Positions 49,015-61,972 of a DNA stretch of 64,000 nt are shown in pieces. Each line of letters begins with the position of its first letter. Position 1 is the stretch's first letter. Under the pieces are notes generated by a model that was given only the letters and a program-made list of their open reading frames with translations, made no database searches and was not told where the DNA came from. This DNA is from Kryptolebias marmoratus (lineage: Eukaryota; Chordata; Actinopteri; Cyprinodontiformes; Rivulidae). The position numbers and the translations under genes were made by a program. The stretch lies in contig NC_051440.1 of the NCBI RefSeq assembly GCF_001649575.2, forward strand, positions 20,886,303 through 20,950,302, read 5' to 3'.

Positions 49015-49032
49015 ACACACACACACACACAC
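49015..49032. repeat. (AC)n microsatellite
   Basis: Nine AC units directly follow the Tc1-like relic, which is a frequent association. Confidence 0.9.
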
Positions 49033-49249
49033 TCAAGTTTTCATGGCCACATATTGTAAGTTAAGAAAACTAGTTAGAATGAGTCCTCCCTGGAAAAAAG
49101 TAATTATTAATATTAATATTTCTTTTTTTAGTTTTATAAGAAGAAACTCCAATGATTAAATACAGAAAGAATCACTCACGGAGTAGCTGATGGTTCTGTG
49201 AAGACCAAAGAGCTTATGAGTTTATATTTCTTAGACTGAAAAAGGTAAA

Positions 49250-49690
49250 ACGCTCTCTCTGGGTTGGGAGTGAGTCTTTGTCTCAAGAGATAGAGTTCAA
49301 GCTGCTCAAGTTCAAGTGATGGCAGGATGGAGTCGAAGATGGATTGACAGATCAGGGCCTCATCTGCAGTAATAAGGGCGTCGCTTCAGGCTGTCATGGT
49401 GAAGAAAGAACTGAGCCAAAAGGCAAAACTCTCTATTAACTGGTCCATTTATATTCCAACTCCTAAGATATGAATCATGCCAAAAAAAAACAACATCCTA
49501 GATACGGTTGACTGAAATGAGCTTCCGCTGTGGGCTGGCTGACCCATAACTTGCTAAAGGGATTATGTATCCTTTGGCATGGACACATTTGGATTTCCCC
49601 AGGAGGATCTGGAGAGTGTTGCTTGAGAAAAGGATGTCTGAGTTTCATTAGACCTATTGTCTAGGTGACCTGACCACTTACAAGTAGATA
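49250..49690 (+). mobile_element. LINE retrotransposon 3' end, reverse transcriptase C-terminal relic
   Basis: A plus-strand frame from about 49326 reads MESKMD(stop)QIRASSAVIRA, then VMVKKELSQKAKLSINWS and IYIPT. These match the conserved 'AVMR..YRSVVVKKELSRKAKLSIYQSIYVPTL' region near the C-terminus of a LINE reverse transcriptase that is abundant in teleosts (RTE/Rex-like by my recollection, clade uncertain). Upstream GAGTTCAAGCTGCTCAAG fits its 'EEFKYL' block. GCTGAAATGAGCTTCCGC (AEMSF) at about 49515 follows after a deletion. Downstream, CCCAGGAGGATCTGGAGAGT and GTTGCTTGAGAAAAGGATGT match the 3' tail. It is dead: stops, frameshifts, no 5' region. Confidence 0.8.
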
Positions 49691-52600
49691 AAAGGGGAAA
49701 ACATCTCCTAATTTTTTTTAAATCTATGCTTCACTTTTGTGTGTATGCACATTGGTCTCACTGTGTAAGAATATGTACAGTATGTGTGACATAAGAAAAG
49801 GTCAGATTGAATGTAAATCCACATCCACATGTCTTTGCATCTTGCTGACACATGAGAATAGTCTTTGGCATATCTGGAACAATCCATTGTGGTCTATTCT
49901 TGGTTGTATTTGTGTTGTTGTTCATGCCACAGCTCTGCTCTGCTATTAAAACAACCAAATTCATTGTTTTAGTTAGTTTGTTTGTTTTATTTGTTTTTTA
50001 TTTACCCGTGCTTACATTTAAAAAGAGAAAAATAACAATTTCCTTATGCTTTATCCTCGAGAAAATACAATCAATTATTGGCACCCTTTCATGGCTCGTG
50101 CAAACTTTGAACCAGTCAATATTTGCCTAATGCATAGCATCATTTCCTGTGGCTCTGTAATGCTAGCTTTTTGAAGTAATATACTGAAGTTTGTCTGTGT
50201 TGAGTGACCATTCACAATCCTTCACTCTGTGGAAGGTGAAATCAACACAAATAAACCATAATATGCAGACATGTCTCAGATAATGTTCAATCCACAAGAG
50301 TTGCCAGCTTATTTCGGACAATATGGCTTTACCTCACACTTTGTTGATTAACACCTGTCATGTAGGAATAGATGAAGGACAGAAATTGTGTTGAGGGGTT
50401 ACACTTTGATAGGGATCACCTGGGATGATTATTATTATTATTGCATGCTGACAAACTACAGTACACGCAGCTTCAAGAACTCACAGGTCATTGAATATGT
50501 GGAGAAATATGGCAGTGTTAATTGTTTTAGTACACCTCATACCTTAAGGCTAATTGGTACATAAACAACATTTTTCTGGCATGTATTTGGGAAATGACAG
50601 AAAAGGACTTTGGAAAAAGGACGCAACTTTCAGCTCAAACAACACACTCCAGAAAGCACACACCATATACACAAACTGACACTTTCCCCTTGGTCCTTTT
50701 CAGGCAAGAGAATAAATGTTGTTGAGAAGCGTGACAATTTTTTTTAACTATGCTGCCAGACAATGAAGCATTGAGTGTTGATTTTTGCCTCCCTGCTGTT
50801 TATGTACTGCTGGTTCAATATGTGTGCACTTTTAAGGAGTAAAGTTGTACAATGAGAACACATTATATCAGTGAAAATAAGTGAAAAAAAAAAAGATATA
50901 TTTTTTTAATTTTACCCCTAGCTGCAGCAACTTTTGATGTTTTATTTAGATAAGAGCTTACATACTTTTGAGTAAATGCTTCCGTTTATTTTTATTACTG
51001 TCACATCAAGTAAAACAGTTTTGACTTCTATAAATTGTAAGAGTTTATTATGTACACATGTTACTATCAATGATTCTGAACCAGACTTTATCAGAATAAC
51101 ATCTAGAATAAGAGTTAGAATAAAGTGGTTTGGAGTAAATAGTATTTTTTTTTTCTTTTGCGATATTTGTAACTGATGATTTTAGGTTTGTGTATATATG
51201 TAAAGCTTTTCACAGTGAATATGATGTCATGGTGGATGTGCACCTGGAAGTAATTTTAGATGCTTTCTCTAAATTCTTAACACTATTTTATAAATATTAT
51301 CTGAGAGAGCTTTGCAAATTGTCTTCATCAGTCAGTGGAAATCTTTTTTTCTTTTTCTACCAGCAGCACAGGACAATAATAAACCCTGCCAGACATCCAT
51401 AGTTGTTGCGCTGACCCTGAATGTCTGCTGCGTGACTCATCATGTTGTTTGGGACTTTGGAGTGTTGGGCCAACATTTCAACACAAAGATCCTTTCTTTC
51501 ATAGCAAAAGAATACTATGTACAGATTTCTGACCAACTTTCAACCCCCCCAAATTTCGAGGTCATCCAAAGGACTTCAATGATAGTAAGAATAAAGGCAA
51601 GAAGTTGAAAAATGCTCATACTACAAGCTAAAATGGTAAGAAAGGAGAAACTATGGTGAATTCTGTCACATTCATTTGTAACAAAAGCCTCTTCAAGGAA
51701 CAAGCAAATGATACACAGTTGAGCCTTGTCTTCTTTTTCTTGCCCAGAGGGGTCTGACAATAATGTTCCTTCCTGCCCTTTTGTTGGACATATTCTCCTC
51801 TGACCTTTTCTTTATAGAGAGCAGTGAAATGGCTGTTCCTTCACTGAACCTCCTGTCTCATCCCTATTCAGTTAAACAATGCCATCGACTGTAGACTCAA
51901 GTGTCTAATTGATCCTGTACTTGTACAATTTCATTTGTGTCTTCCTGAAGTAAAAATACATGCACATGCACACAAATAAGTACACACATATTTGTGATAC
52001 ACACATATTCACAGGTAGAAACTCACGCACACTATCTAGACATTCAATCTACTGCCAATTGGTGTGAAGGTCATCACAGCTACTAGTGGTAGATGAGCAA
52101 AATCACTTTGTCCCTTTACTCCTTCAATCAAAGACGTCTCCCACTGCTGTGGGAACCCTTTAATTACAGTTCCCACTTCAACAATGTGAGCTTGTTAATG
52201 ATGTTCCACGTTCTGTTCTCCCTGGCGCGCCCTCTAATTATGTCCCCACCCTTCAATAACACGGTTATCAGTACAGCAAGAACTTTTTCCCATGACTCAT
52301 CAGACCCCCCCTTCCCAGCTCCATCTAAGAACCAGGCTGTGATTTGTCAGGAACTTTTTAAGGCACATTTGAAAACCCAGTGTGTTTAATGAAACTCTGA
52401 ATAGACACCCGAGAAGATAGAACAAAAAAGAGCAACCATCATGTCTTTCATGGGGGAAAAAGGGATCCACTATAGTTTAAAGTGTACATTTCCGGTCTCT
52501 AAAGGCACCAATTGATGAGTTGGATTGTAAAAAATAGTTGAGATGTATGAAAAATTTTCTAGAAAGACGTATACAATGGTTCACTTATCTCACTGACAGA

Positions 52601-53034
52601 GTTTGGATAGAACATAAATCCCACTCAATAAGTTGCGCCCCTTGTGACTACGGCCTTGGCAGTAGATGAAGGATGTTAGCTGGGAAGTTATCACTCAGAA
52701 GTCCCCACTGACCTGAAATTTACCCATCTCTTATCTCCTCCCAACATTGCTTTTGTCTTTTCACCATATCTCATGTAAGTCCAATAATTTACTCTAACAA
52801 CCCAATGTTTAAATGGAGATTGGTTCACAATGCAGTTACATTATTGTTTAATGATGTGCACTGGCTGAAAATCATTGTCTCATAAACAATTTTGGAAAAA
52901 AAGTTACAGTATTTATGAAAGCATTGCAAACGTTGTGGAAATCTTAAAGAATCTAGAAAGTCTAACGAGACATGTAAATGGTAAATCGTTCACTCTCTAG
53001 CCTCTTTTTCACCTCATTGAGATTCTACAGAGTG
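49691..53034. other. Unique noncoding stretch
   Basis: No gene was recognised. An ATT run is at 50429-50442, and CA-rich sequence spans 51950-52035. Long frames on both strands (92, 98 and 81 codons) show no domain. A mixed-composition island lies at 52110-52390. Confidence 0.5.
52110..52390. promoter_or_regulatory. Candidate conserved noncoding element
   Basis: The block contains two homeodomain-type words (CTTTAATTACAG, CTCTAATTATGT), a SOX-like ACAATG, a CpG-dense GGCGCGCC (rare in this window), AACACGGTTATC, and an AP-1-like ATGACTCATC. A 98-codon plus-strand frame (52093-52389) covers it. It has no recognisable domain, although a missed exon is possible. Even composition in an AT-rich region is the main argument. 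Confidence 0.3.
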
Positions 53035-53263
53035 CTATTAATGTATTTTTCATTCACCTATTCACACACACATCTATAATGCACCCTCTATTATCTATTT
53101 GCATTTTCTACATCCAGCATATTTTTATTGTCACCCGCAGATAAGCACATTAGGGGCAATGAGGGGTGCAGTGTCTTGACAAGGACACTTATGCATTCTG
53201 CCGGTCAACTCGTTGACTTTATGATTAGAAAATGACCACTGGACCACTGAGCCACAGCTGCTC
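53035..53263 (-). mobile_element. SINE-like teleost element, antisense
   Basis: The segment has CATTCACCTATTCACACACA, TTAGGGGCAATGAGGGGTGC, AGTGTCTTGACAAGGACACT, TTATGATTAGAAAATGACCA and CCACTGAGCCACAGCTGC in order. These are the blocks of a common fish repeat ('gtgtcttgcccaaggacact...accactgagccacagctgcc'), whose last block read in reverse, GCTGTGGCTCAGTGG, looks like a tRNA-derived head. The middle is diverged. No product is encoded. Confidence 0.75.
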
Positions 53264-56200
53264 TCAGCTGTGTGATTATTTAATTTTGTCCCACTCATTT
53301 GTATGTGAGCTAACGGAAAGCCAGCTTGGCTATGAAAAAAACCCTAATTCTTACTGTCAGTATGAAGAACCTTTAGAGCAAAGAAACTGTCACACAAATC
53401 ATGAATGTTTCTTTGGTGTATGCTTCATTTCCAAAATAACTTGGTGTGTTATGCAGTTGTTTTTTAAGCATTATGAGAGTTATAAGAGAGGTATTTTGCC
53501 CCTTCTCCAAGGTTTGCTCTCTGCCACTGCTCCCAGCTGACCTTTCTTGCTTCTTTCTTTCTTCTTTGTTATCATTCTTCCTGCCGATCTTTTCCCAGAG
53601 GTATCTGTATTGTGACAGGTAGTGCAGTCTACAGGGCTATGTGGCAGAGTGGTGCTTCACTCCAGCTCAGACCTGCCTGCTGTCCTTCTTGCTACCCATT
53701 TTTCTCCAGCTAGGCATTACACAACCATATCTTGTTTGATCACTGCCCCAAAACTGAAATCAAATAATATCATTGCATCTTATTAAATTAGAGTGAACCC
53801 TGAAACTATTCAATCTCTCTCGCTCTTGCACACTCAAGAAAAAAATAACTTCAGTTAACTGCATCATTACTACACTCAAGAAGTAAAGCTGCTAATCTGT
53901 TTCACAGAACTACATAACTGGCTATAATCAATTCGACATGTAGACTAATTGTTGCAGTGAAGTTTGTGATTGAGCTCTGAGCTTTGTAAACTCAGCTGCA
54001 AGGATATATCATCTAACTGAAAGAGAATGGGTGTATGACAGTAAACAGAATATTTTTAGATGCTCCGTAGGTGCAGAAAGCAACATGTGAAGGCTAGAGA
54101 GATAATATGCATGCAAAAGTCTAATTGAATATAATGTGTGTGATAAATTTCCCTCCAAACTGAAGAAGATTAAAATATTTAGGTATGCTGATTATGTAAT
54201 AGCACAATTAATATATTTATTCCCAAATTTCTCATTAAAACATACTGATTTAATTTTTTAATTCACTTCATTTCAATAAATGTTACATGATAAAAACAAT
54301 GCTTGTAAGCTTTTAAATAAACAGTTTCTTTGTGTTTTTATAGAATGAAAGCCACAATGAATGCCTGCAAGGTTATGCAACATTATTCAAATATTGTTCC
54401 TGAAAACTTTGTAATTTCTTTTGAAACTCTTTGTAATATATTTACATATATTAACAAGAAATATAGTTTCCAATTCAATATTTATTCAAAAGCAATTGAC
54501 TTTTTAAGCAAAAATGTCATTTCAAATTTACATTACTGGGATTTAACCCCATAGGCACAGTGCATCATCTGGATTAGAATGGTCTATCAGTCTGGATAGC
54601 TCAGTGAGATAAACATAAAACATATATCAGTCAAAACAGTATTAATTGAGTCAAAGACAAAAAACAGTTGATGAGTTAAAACAGCAAAAGTCATTGTTTT
54701 GGAAAAGGAGAAAAAAGGTACTCAGTCTGTGGCTTGGGGTATTTCAAAAGCCTTACCCAGTGCTGTCATTACAGCAGAAAGTGTGTTTTCTAATTTTAAG
54801 TTATCACCTAAAAAGTTAATTGAAATTATGTAAAACAATTCCTTTTGGGCACTTTACACGAAACATGGTTAAGTCTAGTTTAAGTGAATAAACCATTTGT
54901 TCGTCTACAATATTACATTTACAAAGTGACCCTTGCCATAAATGTCAAGTGCGACACATCTGTGAATGTACCCATCGACCTGTATGTCCTGATATACATT
55001 TGCAGATGGTTGCAGTCTCAGCATGCACTGACCTTACATCTGCAACATGTCATTTAATCAGAAATGCCTGTAGAGGTGACAAGCAGAATGCAGACCACCT
55101 GATGTAACTATGTCTGAGTGGCTATAATGAGCAGGAGACATCCAGTCAAGCACTGATTCGCTGCTGTCATAGAAGACAAGGAGAGATTTCTGAACAAGCA
55201 ACCTTTTCATCCATAATGACAAGAGGTTGGCAGACGTACAGTGCCAATCTGAGTGGTCATAATGAGCAAAGGTAGACAATTCACTCATGTCATGGTGAAG
55301 AGCATGAAATACAAAAAAGGGAGGCCACTATAACTTGTTTTAACTGTTGCTTAAAAAAAGTTTTAAATTTTGGCATACACTTTCTTGGATTAACACTGCA
55401 CTGGGGTGATAGAGGTTTTTAAATTTGCCATTATATCTGGCTACCATTTGGTAAAATCTTGTTCCAGGAGAAGGAGTTTTTAAAAATTGGACAAGTTAAA
55501 CAGTAGTGACTTCTTCTGACTAACACTACAGAGATTTATGTATTAGTGATCTCATATAAGGTTGTTAAAATTATAAATTAACGTTTTAGTGCTGTTCTAA
55601 ATAATTTTGCCTGCAGCAACTGAACATTTATAACCTGGCTTTCAAATAAGATTTGGATTCTCTCACCTCGGAAGTCAGCTTCAAGCAAACATATCTGCTG
55701 TTATGGTCTTTTTGGAGACTCACCAGGGATAAAAACAACAACAAAAACAAAGAAAACATACTGGCATCATTTGATTTTAGAAAATTGGTTTGACAGAAAT
55801 AAATATGCATGACTTATGGCAGCCCCAGTATTGCAAGGATTCTGCTGGTGGTCTCATTTGCAATGTGAAACAGAATGTTGTATACAAATGATGTTTCAAG
55901 TGAGATTTTCAGGAAGTGATAATGTTCATCTTTGGTCACAGGCTGTGTTTGATTGGAGTTTAGTGATGGATGCTTACAGTCGTTGCTTACATGTCTCCCC
56001 TTTTCCAAAACAAAATGAAGCTATTACACTATAATTCCAACAAGTAAAACATCTGAGCATACAGTGTCTGAAGCTTTAATATAAACCTTAGTGTTTTTTT
56101 CCAGTAGCAGCGACCAGCATTACCAGAGTCCATGATGTGTGCTGATCTTTGACCAACCTGCCATTGAGAGTTAGACATTAATATAGTAGGTTATGATACT

Positions 56201-57649
56201 TTTATCAATGAAGGCAGTTATTTCACAGAAATGCTTAAAGCATGTAGACCTGTTGAAGCAGATTGGCTTTTTAAAGTATAAGCCACTTTACTCACTGAGT
56301 GGGAGTTGTATTGCTATTTGTTGATTAAAACTGGCTGTTGCAGCTGTGTCCTTGTGTCAGCCTAACTGTGGACTGTGGATACCATTTTCTGGACAGCAGT
56401 GTCTCCCTGGGACGTCTCTATCAGATGCTGTTTTTGCATGTACAGCTATATTATTCTGATTTAATACAACAGTGCATACCAATATCCCATTCTGCTTCCC
56501 CCTTTCACTTCTTATTTATACCACTCTGCCTGCCGGCCCCACTCCCTCTTTTTTTCTTTTTCTTTTTGGTCTCCATACTGACTCGCACCAATGCAGGACA
56601 AAAGGTAATAAATCAGATTTATTGTTGAACTGAACAGTGTCTGACTGATAGAAATTAAACTAACCCCCCTGAGCCATGTGCCCCCCTCCACATACTTACC
56701 CATACCCTGTTTCAAATCTGACATAAACATAGTGACAAAACAATTGATAGCCCCTCAGTTTGCCTCATGGAATTGGTAATATTCAGTCTTTTGAGTGACA
56801 ACAAAGTACTCTGGAATATAGTTAAGTGAGTGTGCTGTTTAAAAGCACAAAATTGGAAAAACCTCAGGAGAGGCTGGAGGATTTTAGACGCAATATACAT
56901 ATATAGGCATAGCTATTTGACCATCTCTCACACTACTATTGAGAAGATGTTGAAAGGGTATTTAAGGGAATAGCTTTATTGAAATGAGGTATGCAGATAC
57001 CGACTACAGGGAGTAAAGCATTGCCAGACAAAATTGAAAATAAGAATAGAAGAAATAGTACGGTGCAGATGTATTTCCATCTGAATAATGATCTTTAATA
57101 ATTGTGCTTTCAACTCAGGACAACCCTATGAAGATGTTGCAAGAGATTTAAGTGGCTGATAAAAGCTATTGTACCTGTAATAAAACATATTTACATGATA
57201 TAAAGGATTTGTGTTCAAAATCTGTTTTTTTTCTTTAACACAAAGATCATGAAGCAGTTTATTTTAATAGATATATCAGAATTTTGTCTATTTTCTGAAC
57301 ATTGTCTTACTATAAACTTCTGATGAACCCCTGATTACTTTGTGTAAAACCTGGATATAAAGGTTTAGTTGTCCTCAACTCAATTTATGATTAACTAGAA
57401 CTGGTAACTTTAATACAAATGTGTGCCTGTTATATTTGCTGAAAGTGGAATGATATTCTGACAAAACACGTAAAACAGATAATTTGTTAATTAATTTCTC
57501 TGACTTCCAACAGGATTTGCAAGAACTTATAATTTAATCACTGTCACACTTGTGATCACTAGTTATTGCATACATACCTTTCCTTAAAGAATTCAAAGAC
57601 AGAGTGCAAACACAGTATAGATGAAATGACAAGCTAGTTGTGTTTGTTC

Positions 57650-58090
57650 AGATGCTCAAGCTATGGCTTCTTCTCAACATAGAGAGCTCAGTCTCAGAGA
57701 ACCTCTCATACAATCTTCCTTCATTCCCGAGATCCATTGCTGGTCCATCACCTGAAATGATTTTGGCCCCCTAATGCATGGTAGGTGGAGGGTAACAACT
57801 GCAATCTTTCTGTCCGGAAGAAAATTGCTGAAGATTAGAGACATTAGAGTAGAGGAACTTTCCTTGGACTTTAACAAGCTTCACTCCAGGTTTATATCAT
57901 GATTGATTCTGTGCTCAGAGCTTTTTTTACCAATCCATTAGAGCACAGGCTGCAGCATGGCAGCCATCCAGACATAGGCATTAATGTCCCATCTCAGGCC
58001 TAGAGAGATCAGGAAGGTCAGCCGGGTGGGAGAAGGCTGAGGAAACATTCACAACTCTTACCATATTTTCCATATGACAGCGCAATGGTA
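57650..58090. promoter_or_regulatory. Candidate conserved noncoding element
   Basis: This is one of the longest blocks of even composition in the window. It has CpGs (CATTCCCGAG, TGTCCGGAAG, GTCAGCCGGGTGGG, GACAGCGCAATGG), homeodomain-like words (CCCTAATGCATGG, GGCATTAATGTCC, ACCAATCCATTAGAG) and no simple repeats. It shows no splice-bounded open frame. A regulatory element or a noncoding exon would both fit. Confidence 0.28.
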
Positions 58091-58479
58091 CATTCAGTAA
58101 ATTTACTACTATTTAAACATGAAGGACAAGTTGTTTTATATTATTAGTGTCTTTTGATGAAACATGTAAAAGGTTATAAAATGACAACTATGTATGCTGT
58201 TGGAATACCTTACTTTTGAAGTAATGAGACAAATGTAACATTTAACAGTACATTGCACAGAAAAAAAAAACAGGAACAAAAAATATCTTTGCATCTATTA
58301 AGTTTTTATGAGACTGTGATATAAGTGGATAAAATATAGACAAACAGATTTACTTTTGAAAATGTTTTTTTTCCTGTTTAAACTTCAAATTACATCTAAA
58401 ATAAGACGTATTGTTAAACATTATGAACAAATTGTCCCACAGTTACAAAAAATGCCATTCTGTTTAATTGTTTTATTTT

Positions 58480-58800
58480 TTTTCTCATTACACTGGAGTT
58501 GGGAATGTGTTCAGCACAATGAACAGACGAATACGCAGGGGATGAATATTTATATTGTTTTGCATTCACCATATTTTTGTTTAGTACACCTTGTTCAGAG
58601 ACAAATTGGAAGAAAAGTGGGCAGCGCTCCATGAAAGCTTCCCTCCTCTCTTGTTGGAGTCCAATTTGCAGAGCTACAGCATTTATTAATGCTCTGTCAT
58701 ATTTATCGGAACAAGTCAGACATCAGCGAATAGCAAACTCTAAAAAGCTCATGCTTTATCATTAAATCAAACAAGTATGGATTTTTCATTAAAAAGCAGA
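58480..58800. promoter_or_regulatory. Candidate conserved noncoding element with POU/forkhead-like words
   Basis: Words include CCAATTTGCAGAG (ATTTGCA at 58664-58670), ATTTATTAATGC, ATATTTTTGTTTAG (forkhead-like), TTATATTGTTTTGCATTC, and CpG-bearing GACGAATACGCAGG, GGGCAGCGCTCC and TTATCGGAACAAG. Purine/pyrimidine texture is mixed and simple repeats are absent. The 92- and 62-codon plus frames here are in different frames and unconvincing. Confidence 0.33.
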
Positions 58801-59589
58801 AAAAAAGAAGAACAATTAAACAGATACACCTCTGATGTTTTCCCAGCTAATGTACAGAACACTTTGTACATGGTCACTGCTCTATTGTAAAAAAAGTCAG
58901 AATGTGTTTTTGGAGACAAACAAAAAACACAGAAAAATGTTTGACAATTAATTGCATTTTTTACATGTTTTTAGAAAAGCATTTTAGATAATATCAATAT
59001 AATTTAATTGCGTATGCAAAACTTAAGTAGATGACAGTTTTTGTGTAGCAAAATAATAATAATAAAGAAAATATGAAGAAAATAATATTTACACAGTCCT
59101 GAAAGGCAGGCAAGCACTAATACGTGTCAATTTATTGGCACAGAATTTATCAGAAGTCATCAAATATTAATTTTTCAGCTATTCTCTGAGGAAAAAAAAA
59201 TCCTCTTGACTGCTTATATTTTGTTTCAAACACCAGCCTCCACTAATGACACAGACTGTCAAAATGTATAACCTTTGTGGTTGGGGTGATGATGACAATT
59301 CTGTAAATCTGTATAATATTCTGTTTGCATATATTTGAAAGGTCTTTATCTTTGATGGACGTTCGTCTGAGCTGGCTCAACACAGATGGAAGAAACTGAC
59401 TGGTGCTAATAATTTTCAGAAGACAAGAAAAATGTTTTGAAGACTAAACTTTTAACTGATCTTAGCTTGATTTAAGAGCGCTACCTAGGAAAATACAGCA
59501 CACATGAGCACAATATAATGCTTTCCAGCTCTCATAAGTCTTCTCATCTTATAGTGCATCTATAAACACACAACTCATTAATATGTATA

Positions 59590-59730
59590 ACATATCCTCA
59601 GCCTGTCCTTTGTCTAGGCAGCCTGACCTTTGATTTGACAGTGGCACTTCTTATCTAAAGAGCCCTGGCTATCTAGGGCCAGTGATAATAAGAAAGAGCC
59701 AACTTGACTCAACATAGACAATTAATTTTC
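59590..59730. promoter_or_regulatory. Candidate conserved noncoding element
   Basis: A short block with CTTTGTCTAGG (SOX-like), TGACCTTTGATTTGACA (nuclear-receptor or TCF-like), CTTATCTAAAG and TGATAATAAG (GATA-like), then AGACAATTAATTTTC. Four classes of developmental factor word in 140 bp is suggestive only. Confidence 0.22.
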
Positions 59731-60639
59731 TGTTTTTTTTATGCTCCACTACACTCAAAGCTTTGGGATGAACCACAGTGGAAGCTGTTGAACATAGCTA
59801 AGAACAGTAGGGGCTTAAAATACATAAAATAAGGGATGAGAAGGTTTTAGGCATGGAGACTGAATCACTCAGTAAAATCTACATAAAGAGCTACGCTGAC
59901 TGGATTTGATGGATCATCCACTGAATCACAACGATGTGTATGCTGATGTTGGCAGTTAGTTACTCTGTCATATTAAAGCATTATATTTATGTGCAAACCA
60001 ATTAGGTCAAATTCTTAAAGGCAAATTCATCTGGCAAACATACAATCTTTTTTTTTTTTTAGCAAATTCTTAACTCAAAAAGAACAAATCACTCATTGGG
60101 CTCACAGATCAAAAACAGACAAATTGTGAGCAATGAAGTAAAAATAAAACCCAGAGCTTGTCTCAAAGGTAAGACCTCTGACTCTTGGGGTGTGATAATA
60201 TCTGATAATAGCTTATAAACACAGAAGTGGCTGTAGTTTGTTCACTTTCCTACTTTTCGTTTCTCCACTTTTTTCTGGTTTTTACTTGTCTTTTCTCCTC
60301 ACCTCCCAAAAGAGGATCAAACAGACACATAGGAAGCAAGGAAAAACTGTGCTGCAGGCTTTTAATGATACTGGTGTCCTTTCTGAGACAGACATAGAAG
60401 GACCCTGGGCCTCCACTTACTTCATCAAAGCTCACACAGCTTTTATACACCAGAGAAACTGACATGCTCTCACGGTGTGGTAAAAAAGGAAACTGCTGTT
60501 CAAAACATCCCGTTAAATAACAGTTTAATAGCCAGTTCATGTTGAGATTTTCTTTTTCTTCATTTTTTTCAATTGACTAGACCTGGATCCCTCAGCAGCA
60601 ATAACAAACAGACCTGCATGAGACCCTGCATAACATACT

Positions 60640-60930
60640 TATCCATATTATTTTATGTCTTCCCGAGGCAATAGAAGCAGACAGGATTGCCTGCTTGAGA
60701 ATAATTTATCCACTTTTTCATCTTCACTGAATGTGAACCCACAGCTGGGAAACCGAATGGCATATGATTCCAAATTTATAGAGTACTTTTGTTGGGATCA
60801 AATGGGATTGGATGTACGTTTGAATTTGAAGATATATTTTTCTGCCATTCCCTTAAATCAGATTAGGATTTTGGGCCTTTGACATTCCATCAAAAGAATC
60901 CAATTTCCCCCACCATGCCTGGAAAAATGT
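60640..60930. promoter_or_regulatory. Candidate conserved noncoding element
   Basis: An even-composition block without simple repeats, carrying GAATAATTTATCCAC, CAGCTGGGAAACCGAATGG, TGATTCCAAATTTATAGAGT and CCATCAAAAGAATCCAATTT. A 75-codon plus frame (60655-60882) begins MSSRGNRSRQDCLLENN but matches nothing I know. Constraint is inferred from texture. Confidence 0.25.
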
Positions 60931-61584
60931 TTTTAAATTAGGTTTGTTAAGGCACAATGTCTATTCTTGTAAACTTACAAGGCCTGAGATCTTTGAGTGG
61001 ATTTTTAAATTAAAATATATTATTGAGTAATCTATTTGTATAGGTGCAGCTTGTGTTTGTGCTGTTTGTTGCCACTGATGCTGAAAATGGTAAGATGTAT
61101 ATTATTCTCATTGTGATAGTTCTGCAGCTACACTTACATTTCATGCCTCTTTTAAAAAACATTTTTTCAGTGCAAACTTGGATTGCAAACCTAAACAAGG
61201 AGTTACAAAGATTTTTAGAAGGGAAGATTTATGAACTAATATTGATGCATTTGTAATGATTTTTCAGAGTAAGAAATCCTAAAGTCTTTATACACCCTCT
61301 GGGCTTGCAAAGATAGTGTTGCACTTTTGTTTTTCTCTGAAGATTGCTGCAAGGGTCAAAGTGGTTTGACATGTTACAGACAACCAACAGACTGTGTTGT
61401 TCAAACCCAAAGTAAAAAAAGGAAACAATAAATCTAAAATTCTAGCCAACTTCACTGAACAGTTAAACAGAATTTTGATGGTCTATTACTACAGATATGA
61501 AGTCTTTGTAATGCTCCTGTATGCCTAGTACAAGATAGTTGCTCAAACATTTGGTCTCAACACAATAATGGCACATGACAACAA

Positions 61585-61860
61585 AACAATGCTGTGGTGA
61601 GCATTGTTGTCTCACAGCAAGAAGGTTGCTGGTTTGCCTCCTGGCTTTTCTGTATAAAATTCGGATGTTCTCCCCATTCATGCGTGGGTTTTTATGAGAA
61701 CTCTGGTTTCCTCCCACCAACCAAAAGCATGCATGTTGGCTTAATTTGTAACTAAATTGTCCCTAGGTGTGAGTGAGTGTGTGAATGGTTGCTTGTTTAG
61801 TTTGTCTCTGTGTGTCATTCTGCAGTAAGTCACACATATTACTAGGCTTGCAGGAGTCTT
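61585..61860 (+). mobile_element. SINE-like teleost element, near full length
   Basis: Blocks in order are GAGCATTGTTGTCTCACAGC, AAGAAGGTTGCTGGTTTGCC, GATGTTCTCCCCATTCATGC, GTGGGTTTTTATGAGAACTC, TGGTTTCCTCCCACCAACCA, AAAAGCATGCATGTTGGCTT, AAATTGTCCCTAGGTGTGAG and GTGAATGGTTGCTTG. This is the sense orientation of the family also present antisense at 5205-5385. The extreme 3' tail is diverged. The tRNA-like head suggests polymerase III origin, by family resemblance. Confidence 0.85.
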
Positions 61861-61972
61861 GTGACATGTTCTCCAATTAACAAATAAATAAATACTTTAG
61901 AAATATAGTCCATACTACTTGTTATTTCTGTAGATTTGGCCAGTGTGTTGAATTATCAAGCTCTCAGGGGAA

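Larger units (their letters stand above)
53264..61584. other. Long repeat-poor noncoding stretch
   Basis: About 8 kb with no supported gene or recognised transposon. Poly-T is at about 60049 and an AAT run at about 59054. A degenerate direct repeat, period about 135 bp, lies at 55114-55277. Islands of even composition (57650-58090, 58480-58800, 59590-59730, 60640-60930) are listed separately. The frames of 60-102 codons are unsupported. Confidence 0.5.
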
